A DNA stretch of 64,000 bases from Candidatus Omnitrophota bacterium (GCA_040755155.1 JBFMBP010000179.1:1-64000); one strand, 5' to 3'. Counted from the stretch's first letter, positions 1 through 8,756 are shown. Numbers and translations: made by a program. Notes: generated by a model not told the origin, from the letters alone.

Positions 1-1
1 C

Positions 2-76
2 CGCCTCGCCCAAGAAAACGTCGATCCCCGCATCCCATGGCTTTACAACTTCAAACTTGACTTTCGCTTTCGCTAA
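2..76 (+). CDS. 3' end of an unidentified CDS (24 codons)
   Basis: An open frame enters from the left edge and stops at TAA (74-76). The visible peptide ends in WLYNFKLDFRFR and looks coding, being rich in aromatic and charged residues with no internal stop. Too little is present to name a family. The next gene lies on the other strand, so this would be the last gene of a rightward unit, followed directly by a palindromic repeat. Confidence 0.4.
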   Translation, partial: RLAQENVDPRIPWLYNFKLDFRFR

Positions 77-92
77 CCGTAGAGTCAAATTT

Positions 93-200
93 TCTCCCCC
101 TTATAAATCCTTGAATCTTGGGAGAGGGATAAAAAGCGACAATCTTAATGCAGGTTGGTATAAGCCCCCTCACCCTAATCCTCTCCCAAAGGGCGAGGGG
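93..200. repeat. Palindromic CCCTCTCCCAA-type intergenic repeat, copy 1
   Basis: The 206-base gap after the edge gene holds paired blocks of the type CTTGGGAGAGGGA and CCTCTCCCAAAGGGCGAGGGG, read in opposite directions. The same C/G-rich inverted blocks recur near 3795-3881, 12870-12961 and 14127-14221, with fragments near 55560 and 61733, always between genes. This is a dispersed REP-like family with no coding capacity. Confidence 0.7.
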
Positions 201-282
201 ACAATTACAAATGTCATAGAGTAATAATGTATAGAGAGCCGTAGGCAGTCGTTGGGAGCGTCGACGCGGCGCTCTCTATCCC

Positions 283-1482
283 TTATTCGTTGAAATATTG
301 GCTCCAATCCATCACGGCTGTGGGATTTCCAATGGCGTAGAGCGTACTGTCATAGGAAGTGATGTAGAGCGTCCCATCCTTGGCCACGACGGGGGAAGAA
401 GCGATATTCGACTTCGTCGCGAAGCGCCATAATTCATTCCCCGCCGGACTCAATGCGAAAAGAACGCCGTCGCTGTCGCCGATGTAAATCGTCCCGTTGC
501 CATCGACGCTCGGCGAGCTGAAGACATAGGCGCCGCTGGTTTGAAAGGTCCATTTCTTGGCGCCATTTTCCGGATCGACGGCGTACAATCCTCCGTCCAG
601 GCAGCCGATATATACGGTTCCGTCTTTTCCGATCGCCGGAGAGGAGATGGTCCCTTTGGGAAGCAGCGTTCGAAACGTCCGATTGCCGGTCGATAAATTG
701 ACGGCGAAAAGCGCGCCGTTGGAGGAGAGGCAAGCGCCAACGTATAGCTGCTGGCGGACGGAATCGATAGCGGGGGAAGAGATGATGCGCGCCGGGCTGC
801 TTTGCAGGTCTTCGCTGAGCGTCCATACGCGGCTGGAGGAATTCGGCATAAATTTCATCACGCCCAGTTTTACGTTTCGCGAGTCGGGATCGTTAGCCGC
901 CAGATAAGCGTTTCCGTCTTCGTCCAGCGCGGGTGAGGAGGAGATAAGGCCTTCAAGAGCGGCTTTCCATCGCGTGGTTCCATCGGAGCGAATGGCGTAG
1001 AATTGCTCGTTCCAGGACGCGATGTAGGATTGCCCATCGGAATCGATAACGGGCGAGGAAACGATGCGGCGCTCCGTTCCCGTAAACGAAAGGCTCCATT
1101 TTAACTTTCCATCCCCGCCGACGGCGTAATATTTCCCGGCGAGATCGCCGAAAAGAATCGCGCCGTCCGGGGCGATGGCGGGAGTTCCAAAGATGGAGTC
1201 GCTGGCCTGAAATATCCACATCATGGCGCCGTCCGGCATCAGGGCGTAGAGTTTTCCATCCGTTGCGGCGAGATAGATGGTTCCGTCCGCCGCGATGACG
1301 GGTGAGGCGGAAAGCGAGGCGTCCGCCTGGAATTGCCATACTATTTGCGGGGATTTCGGTCCTGCGTTTTCCGTGGCGCCGGTGCGTTGGTTATTGTAAT
1401 GAAACGTAGGCGCGGCTTCCTCGCTCCCCGCCGTTCCCGCCGTAAAAACGATGGCGAATAGTAAGATGAAAATCTTCCTCAT
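283..1482 (-). CDS. Exported PQQ-like beta-propeller (BamB/WD-type repeat) protein
   Basis: The 399-residue protein begins with a signal peptide (MRKIFILLFAIVFTAGTAGS). It then carries about seven repeats of the form GTIYIGxxDGxLYAxxxxGxxxW, each a blade of a PQQ-type eight-bladed propeller. Such propellers are usually exported scaffolds or bind ligands; no catalytic motif is visible. A GTG at 1506 would give a longer product and a GTGA overlap with the upstream gene. The ATG at 1482 has a good GGGAG site a few bases upstream and puts the signal peptide at the N terminus, so it is preferred. The gene follows the DUF362 gene on the same strand, 20 bases away, so the two are probably co-transcribed. 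Confidence 0.85.
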   Translation of the reverse strand: MRKIFILLFAIVFTAGTAGSEEAAPTFHYNNQRTGATENAGPKSPQIVWQFQADASLSASPVIAADGTIYLAATDGKLYALMPDGAMMWIFQASDSIFGTPAIAPDGAILFGDLAGKYYAVGGDGKLKWSLSFTGTERRIVSSPVIDSDGQSYIASWNEQFYAIRSDGTTRWKAALEGLISSSPALDEDGNAYLAANDPDSRNVKLGVMKFMPNSSSRVWTLSEDLQSSPARIISSPAIDSVRQQLYVGACLSSNGALFAVNLSTGNRTFRTLLPKGTISSPAIGKDGTVYIGCLDGGLYAVDPENGAKKWTFQTSGAYVFSSPSVDGNGTIYIGDSDGVLFALSPAGNELWRFATKSNIASSPVVAKDGTLYITSYDSTLYAIGNPTAVMDWSQYFNE

Positions 1483-1502
1483 GCTGCTTCTCCCTTTATA
1501 GG

Positions 1503-2660
1503 TCACCGGTTTTTCTTGCCGGGCAGGTAGTTGTAACGCGCTTCCTTGACGCTTAATCCGACGACGTCGATTTCGTTCAGGTTATTGGATCCCAGCCCTT
1601 GCTCCGCCGCCAGACGCAGAGTGTTGGCGGCGTTGTAAAAGGGCTTGGAGAAATCTTCCGCCAGAGGATCGAATCCCATAATGGCAGCGCCGACGGCGTC
1701 GACGGCGACGCAATTTTGCCCGGCGATGAGCACATGGGGAACGGCGAAGCCGATCTGGGCGCCGTTCCATGCGCCCTCGCCGCCCATCTGCGCCGTAATG
1801 CCGTCGATAATGGCCAGATCGATTGGGCGGGCGCGGTTGAGGTCGACGACGATGCGAGGAATGCGGTAGCCTGGATCGTTCGATGCGACGGGCAGGATTT
1901 CTCCATCCGCCGCCGGACGCGTTTTGCCATTGTGAAACATATTGCGAATCGTCGTGGCTTGTTCGTTGCCGGGATCGCCGTAAATGGCGTTGGGGGCGAT
2001 GCCGAAGAGATTTTTCATGGTCAGAGTGATTCCGGCGATGTCGTGATTTTTCATCTTGGCGATGGAGACGAAAACGTCCGTATCGTAATAGCGATGATTG
2101 AGATCGAACGATTTGTAGAAGTACGCGCCGTCGCCGACGGGCATAGTCATATAGCGGGAGCCGGTTCCCTTATTGCGGGTGTTTTCCCATTCCAGATTCT
2201 GGATCATGGATTCGAAGAGGGCGACGTCGTAATACTGGCGGTTGAAGGATTCGCGTGTTTCGTCGTTGGTAGGATTGCTTTCGCAGATTACGATGCGGCG
2301 GGCGCCGTAATCCTGAAACAAGGCGCAGGCGGCCAAGACGACGATGGGATGAGTGTAGACCGTTTCCACCGTGGACAGCGTATAGACGCCAGCTGAGCGG
2401 TAAGAGGTTAGATTGACCTTGATGGCGACGGTTTTTCCCTTCACCAGCGATGCTGCGCCGCCGATCCAATCGAAGAGGCGGGAGAGCGAATTTTTAACCT
2501 CTGCGAAATCGTAGCGGCGGCAACGGTCGACGCCCACGATGGGATAGACGTCGATTTGGGTATTCGACGCCGTCAGTACGCTTCTTTCGCCCGCCGCCAC
2601 AATGCCAATCGATGTGGCTTTTAAAAAATTTCGCCGTGAGCATGTTTGCGTCTTTCTCAT
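1503..2660 (-). CDS. Tat-exported DUF362 domain protein
   Basis: The 385-residue protein starts with a twin-arginine signal (SRRNFLKATSIGIVAAG, about residues 8-25), so it is predicted to be exported folded. The body matches the DUF362 family: VAIKVNLTSYRSAG, a conserved CESNP element, the FVSIAKMKNHDIAGITLTMKN block and a C-terminal DAVGAAIMGFDP block. DUF362 proteins often occur with ferredoxin-like or redox-associated genes, but their reaction is not established. No Cys-rich ferredoxin domain is present in this member. An AAGGGA site lies seven bases upstream of the ATG. The downstream PQQ propeller gene is its likely operon partner. Confidence 0.85.
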   Translation of the reverse strand: MRKTQTCSRRNFLKATSIGIVAAGERSVLTASNTQIDVYPIVGVDRCRRYDFAEVKNSLSRLFDWIGGAASLVKGKTVAIKVNLTSYRSAGVYTLSTVETVYTHPIVVLAACALFQDYGARRIVICESNPTNDETRESFNRQYYDVALFESMIQNLEWENTRNKGTGSRYMTMPVGDGAYFYKSFDLNHRYYDTDVFVSIAKMKNHDIAGITLTMKNLFGIAPNAIYGDPGNEQATTIRNMFHNGKTRPAADGEILPVASNDPGYRIPRIVVDLNRARPIDLAIIDGITAQMGGEGAWNGAQIGFAVPHVLIAGQNCVAVDAVGAAIMGFDPLAEDFSKPFYNAANTLRLAAEQGLGSNNLNEIDVVGLSVKEARYNYLPGKKNR

Positions 2661-2679
2661 GATGCATCCCTTGAATCAT

Positions 2680-2709
2680 TCTATAGATTCTTTATTTCCC
2701 GCTTATCAA
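2680..2709 (-). promoter_or_regulatory. Putative sigma-70 promoter for the DUF362/PQQ pair
   Basis: Reading leftward, TTGATA (2709-2704) and TATAGA (2685-2680) are 18 bases apart. The -10 box lies about 20 bases before the ATG at 2660, leaving a short leader that still holds the AAGGGA site. The boxes are good but not perfect matches. Confidence 0.4.
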
Positions 2710-3026
2710 GATACTTTTTTTTCTCGCAAGTCGAAAGAATTAATCAAAGGCGAAAACCTTGCCCTCGGCGCCCGTAAAAAGAATATGATCTTAAGATAAC
2801 ATAGTATTAAAAATTAGTCATAAAATGTCATACATAGGTTCCTTCGACGATATGATTATTCCGGTTTGCCGAAATTCAATCTATTGATTTTCTGCTTTCG
2901 GTCTGATTGCGTCCATGGACCGAAAACGCCGAGCCGCATCTTATTTCTTCTTCACATATCGAATAAAATGAAATGCGCGATTTTAAGCTCGCTTAGAATA
3001 TGATTTTATAAGGAAAGGATTTCGTC
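2710..3026. other. Gene-free divergent intergenic stretch
   Basis: This is the right part of the 366-base gap between the divergent DUF362 and DUF1080 genes. It is AT-rich around 2790-2880 and probably holds the DUF1080 promoter. I see no convincing hairpin, RNA gene or ORF with a ribosome binding site. Confidence 0.5.
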
Positions 3027-3719
3027 ATGAAAAAAGCCGCCATAGTGCTCATGGGAATTTGTTTCGTTGCACCATTGTTCTTGCAAGCGGAGGAAATGGC
3101 TATTCCCCCCAAAGCCCATCCCGACTGCGCCAGCTGGCAGGATTTATTCAAAGCGGATCTCTCCAACGCTTTGTTTCCGAAAGGAATCTGGACGGTCGAA
3201 GACGGCGTTCTCACGGCCAGCAAGGACGAAGCGATTTGGAGCGATAAGGACTATAGCAATTTTATCCTTGATTTGGAATTTAAAACCGCCGATGGAACCA
3301 ATAGCGGCGTGATCGTCTATTGCAGCGACATGAAAAACTGGATTCCCAATTCCGTAGAAATTCAGATCGCCGACGATTTTTCGAAGGAATGGTCCAGCCA
3401 ACCCAAGACTTGGCAATGCGCCGCCATCTTCGGACATTTGGCCGCCAAGAAAAGCCTGGTCAAAAAGCCCGGCGAATGGAACCGGATGACGATTACTTGC
3501 AAAGGGCCGATGATCTATGTCATGCTGAACGGGGAAATGGCGACGGAAATGGATATGAGACTATGGAAGGACGCCAAGAAAAATCCCGACGGCAGCGAAA
3601 TCCCCGCCTGGTTGAGCACGCCCTTCGCCAAACTCCCCACGAAAGGCCGGATTGGCTTGCAAGGCAAACACGCAGGCGCGCCGATCTATTTCCGGAATAT
3701 CAAAATTAAGACGTTTTAA
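3027..3719 (+). CDS. Exported DUF1080 (3-keto-disaccharide hydrolase-type) protein
   Basis: The 230-residue protein has a signal peptide (MKKAAIVLMGICFVAPLFLQAEE) followed by one concanavalin/laminin-G-like domain of the DUF1080 family. Family landmarks are WTVEDGVLTAS, the FILDLEFKTADGTNSGVIVYC strand pair, PGEWNRMTITCKG and GRIGLQGKHAGAPIYFRNIKIK at the C terminus. Some members hydrolyse 3-keto-glycosides and many are uncharacterised. An AAGGAAAGGA-like site precedes the ATG. It lies upstream of a GH95 fucosidase on the same strand, which suits extracellular glycan use. The exact substrate cannot be read from sequence. Confidence 0.85.
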   Translation: MKKAAIVLMGICFVAPLFLQAEEMAIPPKAHPDCASWQDLFKADLSNALFPKGIWTVEDGVLTASKDEAIWSDKDYSNFILDLEFKTADGTNSGVIVYCSDMKNWIPNSVEIQIADDFSKEWSSQPKTWQCAAIFGHLAAKKSLVKKPGEWNRMTITCKGPMIYVMLNGEMATEMDMRLWKDAKKNPDGSEIPAWLSTPFAKLPTKGRIGLQGKHAGAPIYFRNIKIKTF

Positions 3720-3794
3720 TATTGAACCATTGCAACGATTTAGCCTTATGAAGAATGAGTTCTGTTTTAAAAGATAATCCGCGAGTTACTTGTA

Positions 3795-3881
3795 TTTCTC
3801 CCCCATGTTTTGAGATTAAGAGGAGGGCGTCGTTACAACGCATCAACCCTACGCTTAATCTCTCCCCAATTTTGGGGAGGA
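3795..3881. repeat. Palindromic C/G-block intergenic repeat, copy 2
   Basis: The gap between the DUF1080 and GH95 genes contains TTTCTCCCCC and, further right, the near-perfect palindrome CTCCCCAATTTTGGGGAG (3863-3880). It belongs to the family also seen near 93, 12870 and 14127. It could form an RNA hairpin between the two genes, but lacks a following T run. Confidence 0.65.
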
Positions 3882-3928
3882 AATCTTGTTCATTCGGCTG
3901 AACGCCAACGAAAATAGTAAAGGAAAAG

Positions 3929-6328
3929 ATGATGACGCGAAAAGGAATCGTAATTTTTCTATTTGCGAGTTTAGTTTTCGCCGTTGCGCACTTTGCGGCG
4001 GCGTACCCTTCGCTTCCCGATACGCAATGGCTGCTGTGGTACGATCAGCCGCTGCCGCTGGATAAATGGGATAACGCCCTGCCCGTCGGAAACGGACGCC
4101 TCGGCGCCATGTTGTTCGGCGGCGTGGATCGGGAGCGCATCCAACTCAATGAGGATACGCTTTGGGATGGATATCCACGCGACCGCATCAACCCGGAAGC
4201 GATCAAAGCCTTGCCTGAAGTACGACGGCTGCTTTTCGAGGGGAAGAATAAGGAAGCGCAGGAAAAGGCGCAGGCGTTGATGGGCGTCCCCGAAAGGATC
4301 AAATCCTATCAGTCGCTTGGCGATTTATGGATCGAGACGCTTCATGCGCCGAATTATCAAAATTACCGCCGCTATCTCGATCTGGAAAACGGCGTGGCGG
4401 GAATTTCTTATCAAGCGGATGGCGTCGCCTACAGCCGCACGCTTTTCGCTTCGGTTCCGCATCAAGTCATCGTAATCCATTTCACGGCGGATCAACCAGG
4501 AAAAATCAGCGCTCGCTTCACGTTGAAACGCCAGCAGGATTTCGTCTGTCTCAGCGGAGCGCCCGACCGGCTGCATCTGCGCGGGCAGATTACGGCTATT
4601 CATCATGAAACCGGCGAGAATGTGGGGATGAAATACGAAGCCCGTTTGCAAGCGTTTCCCAAAGGCGGAACTGTGCAGAGCATCGGCGGCGTATTGACGG
4701 TGGAAGACGCCGACGAATTGATCGTCCTCATCGCCGCCGATACTAACTATCGCGGCGCCGATCCCGAAAAATCTTGCCGCCAGGCGCTGGAAGCCGTGAA
4801 GAGCATTCCCTATGAAGTCCTTTTCGATAACAGCGTTTCCGAACATCAATCCCTATTCAACCGCGTCGATCTCGATCTTGGCGACAGCCCCAATCCCGAT
4901 AAGCCGACCGACCAGCGCTTGGCTGCGATCAAACAAGGCGCGGACGATCCCCAATTCGCCGCTTTGTATTTCCAATACGGACGCTACCTGATGATGGGCA
5001 GTTCGCGCCTCGGCTGCATGCCCGCCAATCTGCAAGGATTATGGAATCCTTATATGGACGCGCCTTGGAGCAGCGATTATCACACAAACATCAATCTGCA
5101 AATGAATTATTGGATCGCCGAAGTTGGCAATTTGCCGGAATGCCATCTCCCCTTGTTCGACTATATGGAATCGCTGGTGGATTCTGGTTCCCGTACGGCC
5201 AAGGAGGAATACGGCTGCCGGGGCTGGGTGGTGCATCACCTATCCGACGTTTGGGGATTTACCACGCCCGCCGACGGCATCTGGGGCGTCTGGCCCGTAG
5301 GCGCGGCGTGGCTGTGCCAGCATCCCTACGAGCATTATCTCTTCACTGGCGACAAGAACTTTCTTTTCTACCACGGCTATCCCCTGATGCGGGGAGCGGC
5401 TCGTTTTCTTCTCGATTTTTTAGTTGAAGATCCGCAAGGGCGACTAGTCACCAATCCCTCCCATTCGCCGGAAAATAGTTTCCGCAAGGGCGATGGAAGC
5501 AGATCCATGTTTACTTATGGATCGACAATGGATTTGGAAATCATCCACGATCTTTTTACCAATTGCGTCGATGCCTCGAAAATACTCGGCGTCGATGAGG
5601 ATTTCCGCGCCGAGTTGGAGTCGGCCTTGAAACGCCTGGCGCCGCTGCAGATCAGCTCCAAAACCGGGCGCTTGCAGGAATGGATCGAGGATTACGACGA
5701 ACCCGAACCGGGCCACCGCCATATGTCCCACCTCTTCGGCTTGCATCCGGGACATTCCATTACTTTGCGGGGAACGCCGGATTTGGCGCAAGCGGCGCAC
5801 AAATCGCTGGATTTTCGCTTATCCCACGGCGGCGGGCATACGGGCTGGAGCCGGGCGTGGATCGTCAACTTCTGGGCGCGGTTCGAAGAAGCGGAAAAAG
5901 CCTATGAGAACCTTCAAGCGCTCTTCGCCAAATGCACCAATCCCAATTTGTTCGATATGCACCCGCCGTTTCAAATCGACGGCAACTTCGGTGGCGCAGC
6001 GGGCATCGCAGAAATGCTGCTGCAAAGCCATGACGGCGAGATCAGCCTTCTCCCCGCATTGCCCAAGGCTTGGAACACTGGCTCTTTCCGCGGACTCAAA
6101 GCCAGAGGGGCTTATACCGTGGCGGCGCGTTGGAATGAAGGTCGCCTTGTCGAAGCGGATGTGAGCGCCGCACAGGAAGGAACTTGCAAACTGCGTCTGT
6201 CCAAAAGCCAGGCCGTTGAAAAGATTCGTTCGGAAGATCAAGACGTTCCTTTCGAGAATACCAAAGATCCTTCCGTCTTCGAATTTCAAGTTCTTGCGGA
6301 TAAGAAATACAACGTTCGCGTGAAATGA
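3929..6328 (+). CDS. Exported GH95 alpha-L-fucosidase/galactosidase
   Basis: The 799-residue protein has an N-terminal signal peptide ending near AHFAAAYP. It shows the full GH95 arrangement: an N-terminal beta domain (WDNALPVGNGRLGAMLFGG, LNEDTLWDG), an (alpha/alpha)6 barrel and a C-terminal beta domain. Active-site blocks match the family: NLQGLWN then SSDYHTNINLQMNYW (catalytic Asn pair), LQEWIEDYDEPEPGHRHMSHL (acid Glu region) and FQIDGNFGG (Asp). GH95 enzymes invert and cleave alpha-1,2-L-fucosides, some alpha-L-galactosides. AAAGGAAAAG precedes tandem ATG codons. The stop overlaps the next start (ATGA), so the nucleoside-hydrolase-like protein is translationally coupled. Confidence 0.92.
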   Translation: MMTRKGIVIFLFASLVFAVAHFAAAYPSLPDTQWLLWYDQPLPLDKWDNALPVGNGRLGAMLFGGVDRERIQLNEDTLWDGYPRDRINPEAIKALPEVRRLLFEGKNKEAQEKAQALMGVPERIKSYQSLGDLWIETLHAPNYQNYRRYLDLENGVAGISYQADGVAYSRTLFASVPHQVIVIHFTADQPGKISARFTLKRQQDFVCLSGAPDRLHLRGQITAIHHETGENVGMKYEARLQAFPKGGTVQSIGGVLTVEDADELIVLIAADTNYRGADPEKSCRQALEAVKSIPYEVLFDNSVSEHQSLFNRVDLDLGDSPNPDKPTDQRLAAIKQGADDPQFAALYFQYGRYLMMGSSRLGCMPANLQGLWNPYMDAPWSSDYHTNINLQMNYWIAEVGNLPECHLPLFDYMESLVDSGSRTAKEEYGCRGWVVHHLSDVWGFTTPADGIWGVWPVGAAWLCQHPYEHYLFTGDKNFLFYHGYPLMRGAARFLLDFLVEDPQGRLVTNPSHSPENSFRKGDGSRSMFTYGSTMDLEIIHDLFTNCVDASKILGVDEDFRAELESALKRLAPLQISSKTGRLQEWIEDYDEPEPGHRHMSHLFGLHPGHSITLRGTPDLAQAAHKSLDFRLSHGGGHTGWSRAWIVNFWARFEEAEKAYENLQALFAKCTNPNLFDMHPPFQIDGNFGGAAGIAEMLLQSHDGEISLLPALPKAWNTGSFRGLKARGAYTVAARWNEGRLVEADVSAAQEGTCKLRLSKSQAVEKIRSEDQDVPFENTKDPSVFEFQVLADKKYNVRVK

Positions 6329-7353
6329 CAATGAGCAATATGAAAATGATTTTTCGATTTTTTGTAACCGTAATCGCCGTCTGCCTCGGCTCATTTTGCG
6401 CCGGGGCGGACGGGATGAAAGTCCCCATTATTTATTCCACCGATCTCTATCATCCCCACGACGATCCCGACGATCATTTCGATTTGGCGACGCTGTTCGC
6501 TATGCCCGAATTCGACATTCGCGCTATTCTTATCGATCTGCGGAAGGAAGCGGCGGATCGCCCCGGCGTAATACCCTTGAAGCAACTTATGCGCCTGACT
6601 GGCCGGGATATCTCATATTCGACGGGTTTGACGGGGAAATTGCTTTCGCCGCAAGACAAGGGCGAGAGGCAGCCTGCCGCCGAACAGGGCGGCGTTCAAT
6701 TGATTCTTGAAACGCTGCGCCAATCGGCTGAACCGATGACGATCTTCACCACCGGCAGCCTGCGCGACGTCGCCGCCGCTTTCAATCGCGAACCGCAATT
6801 GTTTGCGGAAAAAGTGTCCCGCCTCTATATCAACATCGGCCATTCCGGCGGCGATAAGGAATGGAATGTGGAACTCGATCCCCACGCCTATGTCTGCATT
6901 ATGCGCAGCTCTCTGGATGTATATTGGCTGCCCTGCTTCGGCGGCGATTATTCTTCCTATTGGAAATTCCAACAAGGCCAAGTTCTGGATTCCATTTCTT
7001 TGGCGTTGCAAAATTACTTTGTGTATGCGTTGACGAAAATGCCGCCGGATCGGCTTGATCCCCTGGACGCGCTTGCTCGCCCTGTTTCTCAGGAAAACAA
7101 AGACCTCTTTTGGCCTCAGGAAAGAAACATGTGGTGCACGGCGGGATTTCTTCATGCGGCGGGAAGAAAATACAAGCATTTCACCTTCGAATCGATTCCC
7201 GTCTATATCGAAGATAATGGTCGAACCACGATTCGTTGGGATTGCGGCGGGCAGCGGATCATGACGATCCACCATTCCGATTTCAACGCATATCAAGACG
7301 AAATGCGCGAGTGGCTGCGCATTCTCTTCGCCGAATTTCCGATGAAGCCATAA
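6325..7353 (+). CDS. Exported nucleoside hydrolase-like protein
   Basis: The 342-residue protein starts with a signal peptide (FRFFVTVIAVCLGSFCAGADG). Its N terminus resembles the Ca-binding Asp cluster of inosine/uridine nucleoside hydrolases (IIYSTDLYHPHDDPDDHFDLATL). The block EPMTIFTTGSLRDVAAAFNREP also fits the fold. The usual TDPGxDDxxA signature is altered, so the substrate could be another N-glycoside. It overlaps the GH95 stop by four bases (ATGA) and is likely its operon partner. Together with the signal peptide this points to sugar-nucleoside or glycoside scavenging outside the cytoplasm. The next gene is convergent, nine bases away. Confidence 0.75.
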   Translation: MTMSNMKMIFRFFVTVIAVCLGSFCAGADGMKVPIIYSTDLYHPHDDPDDHFDLATLFAMPEFDIRAILIDLRKEAADRPGVIPLKQLMRLTGRDISYSTGLTGKLLSPQDKGERQPAAEQGGVQLILETLRQSAEPMTIFTTGSLRDVAAAFNREPQLFAEKVSRLYINIGHSGGDKEWNVELDPHAYVCIMRSSLDVYWLPCFGGDYSSYWKFQQGQVLDSISLALQNYFVYALTKMPPDRLDPLDALARPVSQENKDLFWPQERNMWCTAGFLHAAGRKYKHFTFESIPVYIEDNGRTTIRWDCGGQRIMTIHHSDFNAYQDEMREWLRILFAEFPMKP

Positions 7354-7362
7354 GGCGTTCAT

Positions 7363-7773
7363 TTAGCGATTGCCAGTTTCGAACGGTTGATAAATAACCT
7401 TCTTGAAAAGTTTGATCGTCCTCTCTTTCGGAAGAATCAATACTCGCCGGTAGTAATTGCCCAGGACGTCCAATTTCGTATATTGAATGCGTCTTTTCGC
7501 CAATTCGTCCTCTGTTTCTTGTAAGACATGTTTGCAGAAATCCGATCCGCCGATCAGGTAATATTCGAACGTCCCGAACTTGGATAAAACCTGCTGATAA
7601 TAATCCAAAACCTGCCAGGCTAAATTGTATTTTCCCATCTGGGTAACATGCCCTACTACATGGGAAAGTCCCGCCGCATTTCTTGATAATGAGAAAATGA
7701 TAATGGATACGCAACTTCCGAGGTATGTAAGTTGAGTATGCGCGCCGAAACTGATTTGGCCTTGGCAAATCAT
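7363..7773 (-). CDS. CheD-like protein glutamine deamidase homologue
   Basis: The 136-residue protein carries the CheD core: LGSCVSIII with the Cys nucleophile (C21) and AGLSHVV with the His (H38). Their 17-residue separation equals that of the known CheD Cys/His dyad. Downstream, YYLIGGSDF and the RRIQYTKLDVLGNYYRRV segment match CheD's GGA and GG-R regions, although the usual double Gly is degenerate. CheD deamidates Gln residues of chemoreceptors. No chemotaxis gene is visible nearby. Instead it sits 28 bases downstream of a HEPN/MNT pair on the same strand, so it is likely part of that operon. GGGGATGA precedes the ATG. Function in this setting is unknown. Confidence 0.6.
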   Translation of the reverse strand: MICQGQISFGAHTQLTYLGSCVSIIIFSLSRNAAGLSHVVGHVTQMGKYNLAWQVLDYYQQVLSKFGTFEYYLIGGSDFCKHVLQETEDELAKRRIQYTKLDVLGNYYRRVLILPKERTIKLFKKVIYQPFETGNR

Positions 7774-7801
7774 TTCATCCCCGTCGAGATGCTCTTGCGT
7801 T

Positions 7802-8161
7802 TCAATGAATTGGATGATTTTCGGGTTCCTCCTTGATCGGTTCGCGATGAGGATTGTTCACATTTGCTTCTTGGATAATTTCGCTGTTTTGCAGTACGAC
7901 TTTCTGAAAACTATCCGAGATGGAGCGCCAATCCATGATGTCCACAATGAAAGGCAAATTGGATTCGGAAAAGGCGTCTTTCAAATCTTCCAGGATTTGC
8001 GGATCGAGCGGTTTGTCGGCATGTATTGCCAAATCCAAATCGGAATATTTCACTGCCGTTCCCTCCACCCGCGAGCCGAAGGCTAAAACTTCGCAGCTGG
8101 GAACTCGTTCGCGTAAGATTTTTTTTACTTCCTCGAGATAGGATGCATCCAAATCAATCAT
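7802..8161 (-). CDS. mntA: MNT-type nucleotidyltransferase, antitoxin of a HEPN/MNT pair
   Basis: The 119-residue protein has the minimal nucleotidyltransferase signature GSRVEGTAVKYSDLDLAI (G29-S30, then D41 and D43), and a later VDIMDW strand with a third Asp. MntA-family enzymes AMPylate a Tyr on the partner HEPN ribonuclease and silence it (type VII toxin-antitoxin). A longer frame begins at 8224, but the ATG at 8161 overlaps the end of the HEPN gene by eight bases and starts right before the conserved helix. It is therefore preferred. The gene is second of an apparent three-gene leftward operon (HEPN, MNT, CheD-like). Confidence 0.85.
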   Translation of the reverse strand: MIDLDASYLEEVKKILRERVPSCEVLAFGSRVEGTAVKYSDLDLAIHADKPLDPQILEDLKDAFSESNLPFIVDIMDWRSISDSFQKVVLQNSEIIQEANVNNPHREPIKEEPENHPIH

Positions 8162-8579
8162 TATGATGTTCCAATTTCTGCAGTAAATCAGCGGCGTCGC
8201 GAATGAACGATCGCGCCGTTTCATAAACCAAAGCGGCCGTATCTTCGTCGTACGTATGGGAGGTGATATTGCGCGCGTCTCCGTAGCGAAACCAAGCCAC
8301 AGGATCGTCGATCAAACCGTAACGAGCCGCGAGGCGGAACAACTCTTTGCGCGTTCGCGGGTGATCCGCATCTTCGGGCGTTTTGTTGAGTCGAATCCAT
8401 CGCTGGATGAATTTCCAGCATAATTCAAAAGTAAATTCGAAATTCTGTATGGCTCCCGCTCGAATGGCGTTTTGCGTAATCTCGTCGAGCGTTTCCATCA
8501 ACGTTTCATCTTCGGAGCGTTCAAGCGTCTGTTCCATAGAGGCGACTGCATTTTTCAAACTGCTTAAATCTAGCGCCAT
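8154..8579 (-). CDS. hepT: HEPN ribonuclease toxin (HepT/HI0074 type)
   Basis: The 141-residue all-helical protein matches the nucleotidyltransferase substrate-binding (HI0074) HEPN family. It has the RX4HXY motif as R103-NITS-H108-T-Y110. R and H are the ribonuclease residues, and the Tyr is the site AMPylated by the MNT partner in characterised HepT/MntA systems. The typical FELCWKFIQRW helix is present. The stop overlaps the MNT start, which is usual for this pair. It is the first gene of the leftward operon ending in the CheD-like gene. A weak GAATAATC precedes the ATG, so expression level cannot be inferred. Confidence 0.87.
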   Translation of the reverse strand: MALDLSSLKNAVASMEQTLERSEDETLMETLDEITQNAIRAGAIQNFEFTFELCWKFIQRWIRLNKTPEDADHPRTRKELFRLAARYGLIDDPVAWFRYGDARNITSHTYDEDTAALVYETARSFIRDAADLLQKLEHHND

Positions 8580-8636
8580 GATTATTCAAAATATCCTTAA
8601 AGTAAGATAAAAGCATTTAGAGGATTCAGAAATCGT

Positions 8637-8740
8637 AGGATGGGTCATGACGTTTGACCCATCCATTACTCCGTTCATTAAATATCCGATGCGTAGATTA
8701 CATATGGCGGGCTACGCTTCGCTTTGAGCCCACCCTACGC
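8637..8740. repeat. Two adjacent palindromic repeat units
   Basis: The gap between the HEPN and esterase genes holds a GTAGGATGGGTCATGACG/GTTTGACCCATCC unit, followed by a GGCGGGCTACGCTTCGCTTT/GAGCCCACCCTACGC unit. The first type recurs at 40557-40639 and 42118-42148. The second recurs at 42182-42215 and 60081-60112. The two types also sit close together at 42.1 kb, suggesting joint spread. Confidence 0.7.
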
Positions 8741-8756
8741 AACTCGTAGTAAAAAC

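Noticed and set aside
1599-2396. 265-codon rightward frame opposite DUF362
   Set aside because: Antisense shadow of a well-supported gene; product has no recognisable fold and no start site.
5819-6394. 191-codon leftward frame opposite GH95
   Set aside because: Mirror of GC-biased third codon positions in the GH95 gene.
7363-7773. Naming the CheD-like gene cheD
   Set aside because: The core dyad fits, but the Gly-rich region is degenerate and no chemotaxis genes are near, so the symbol is withheld.
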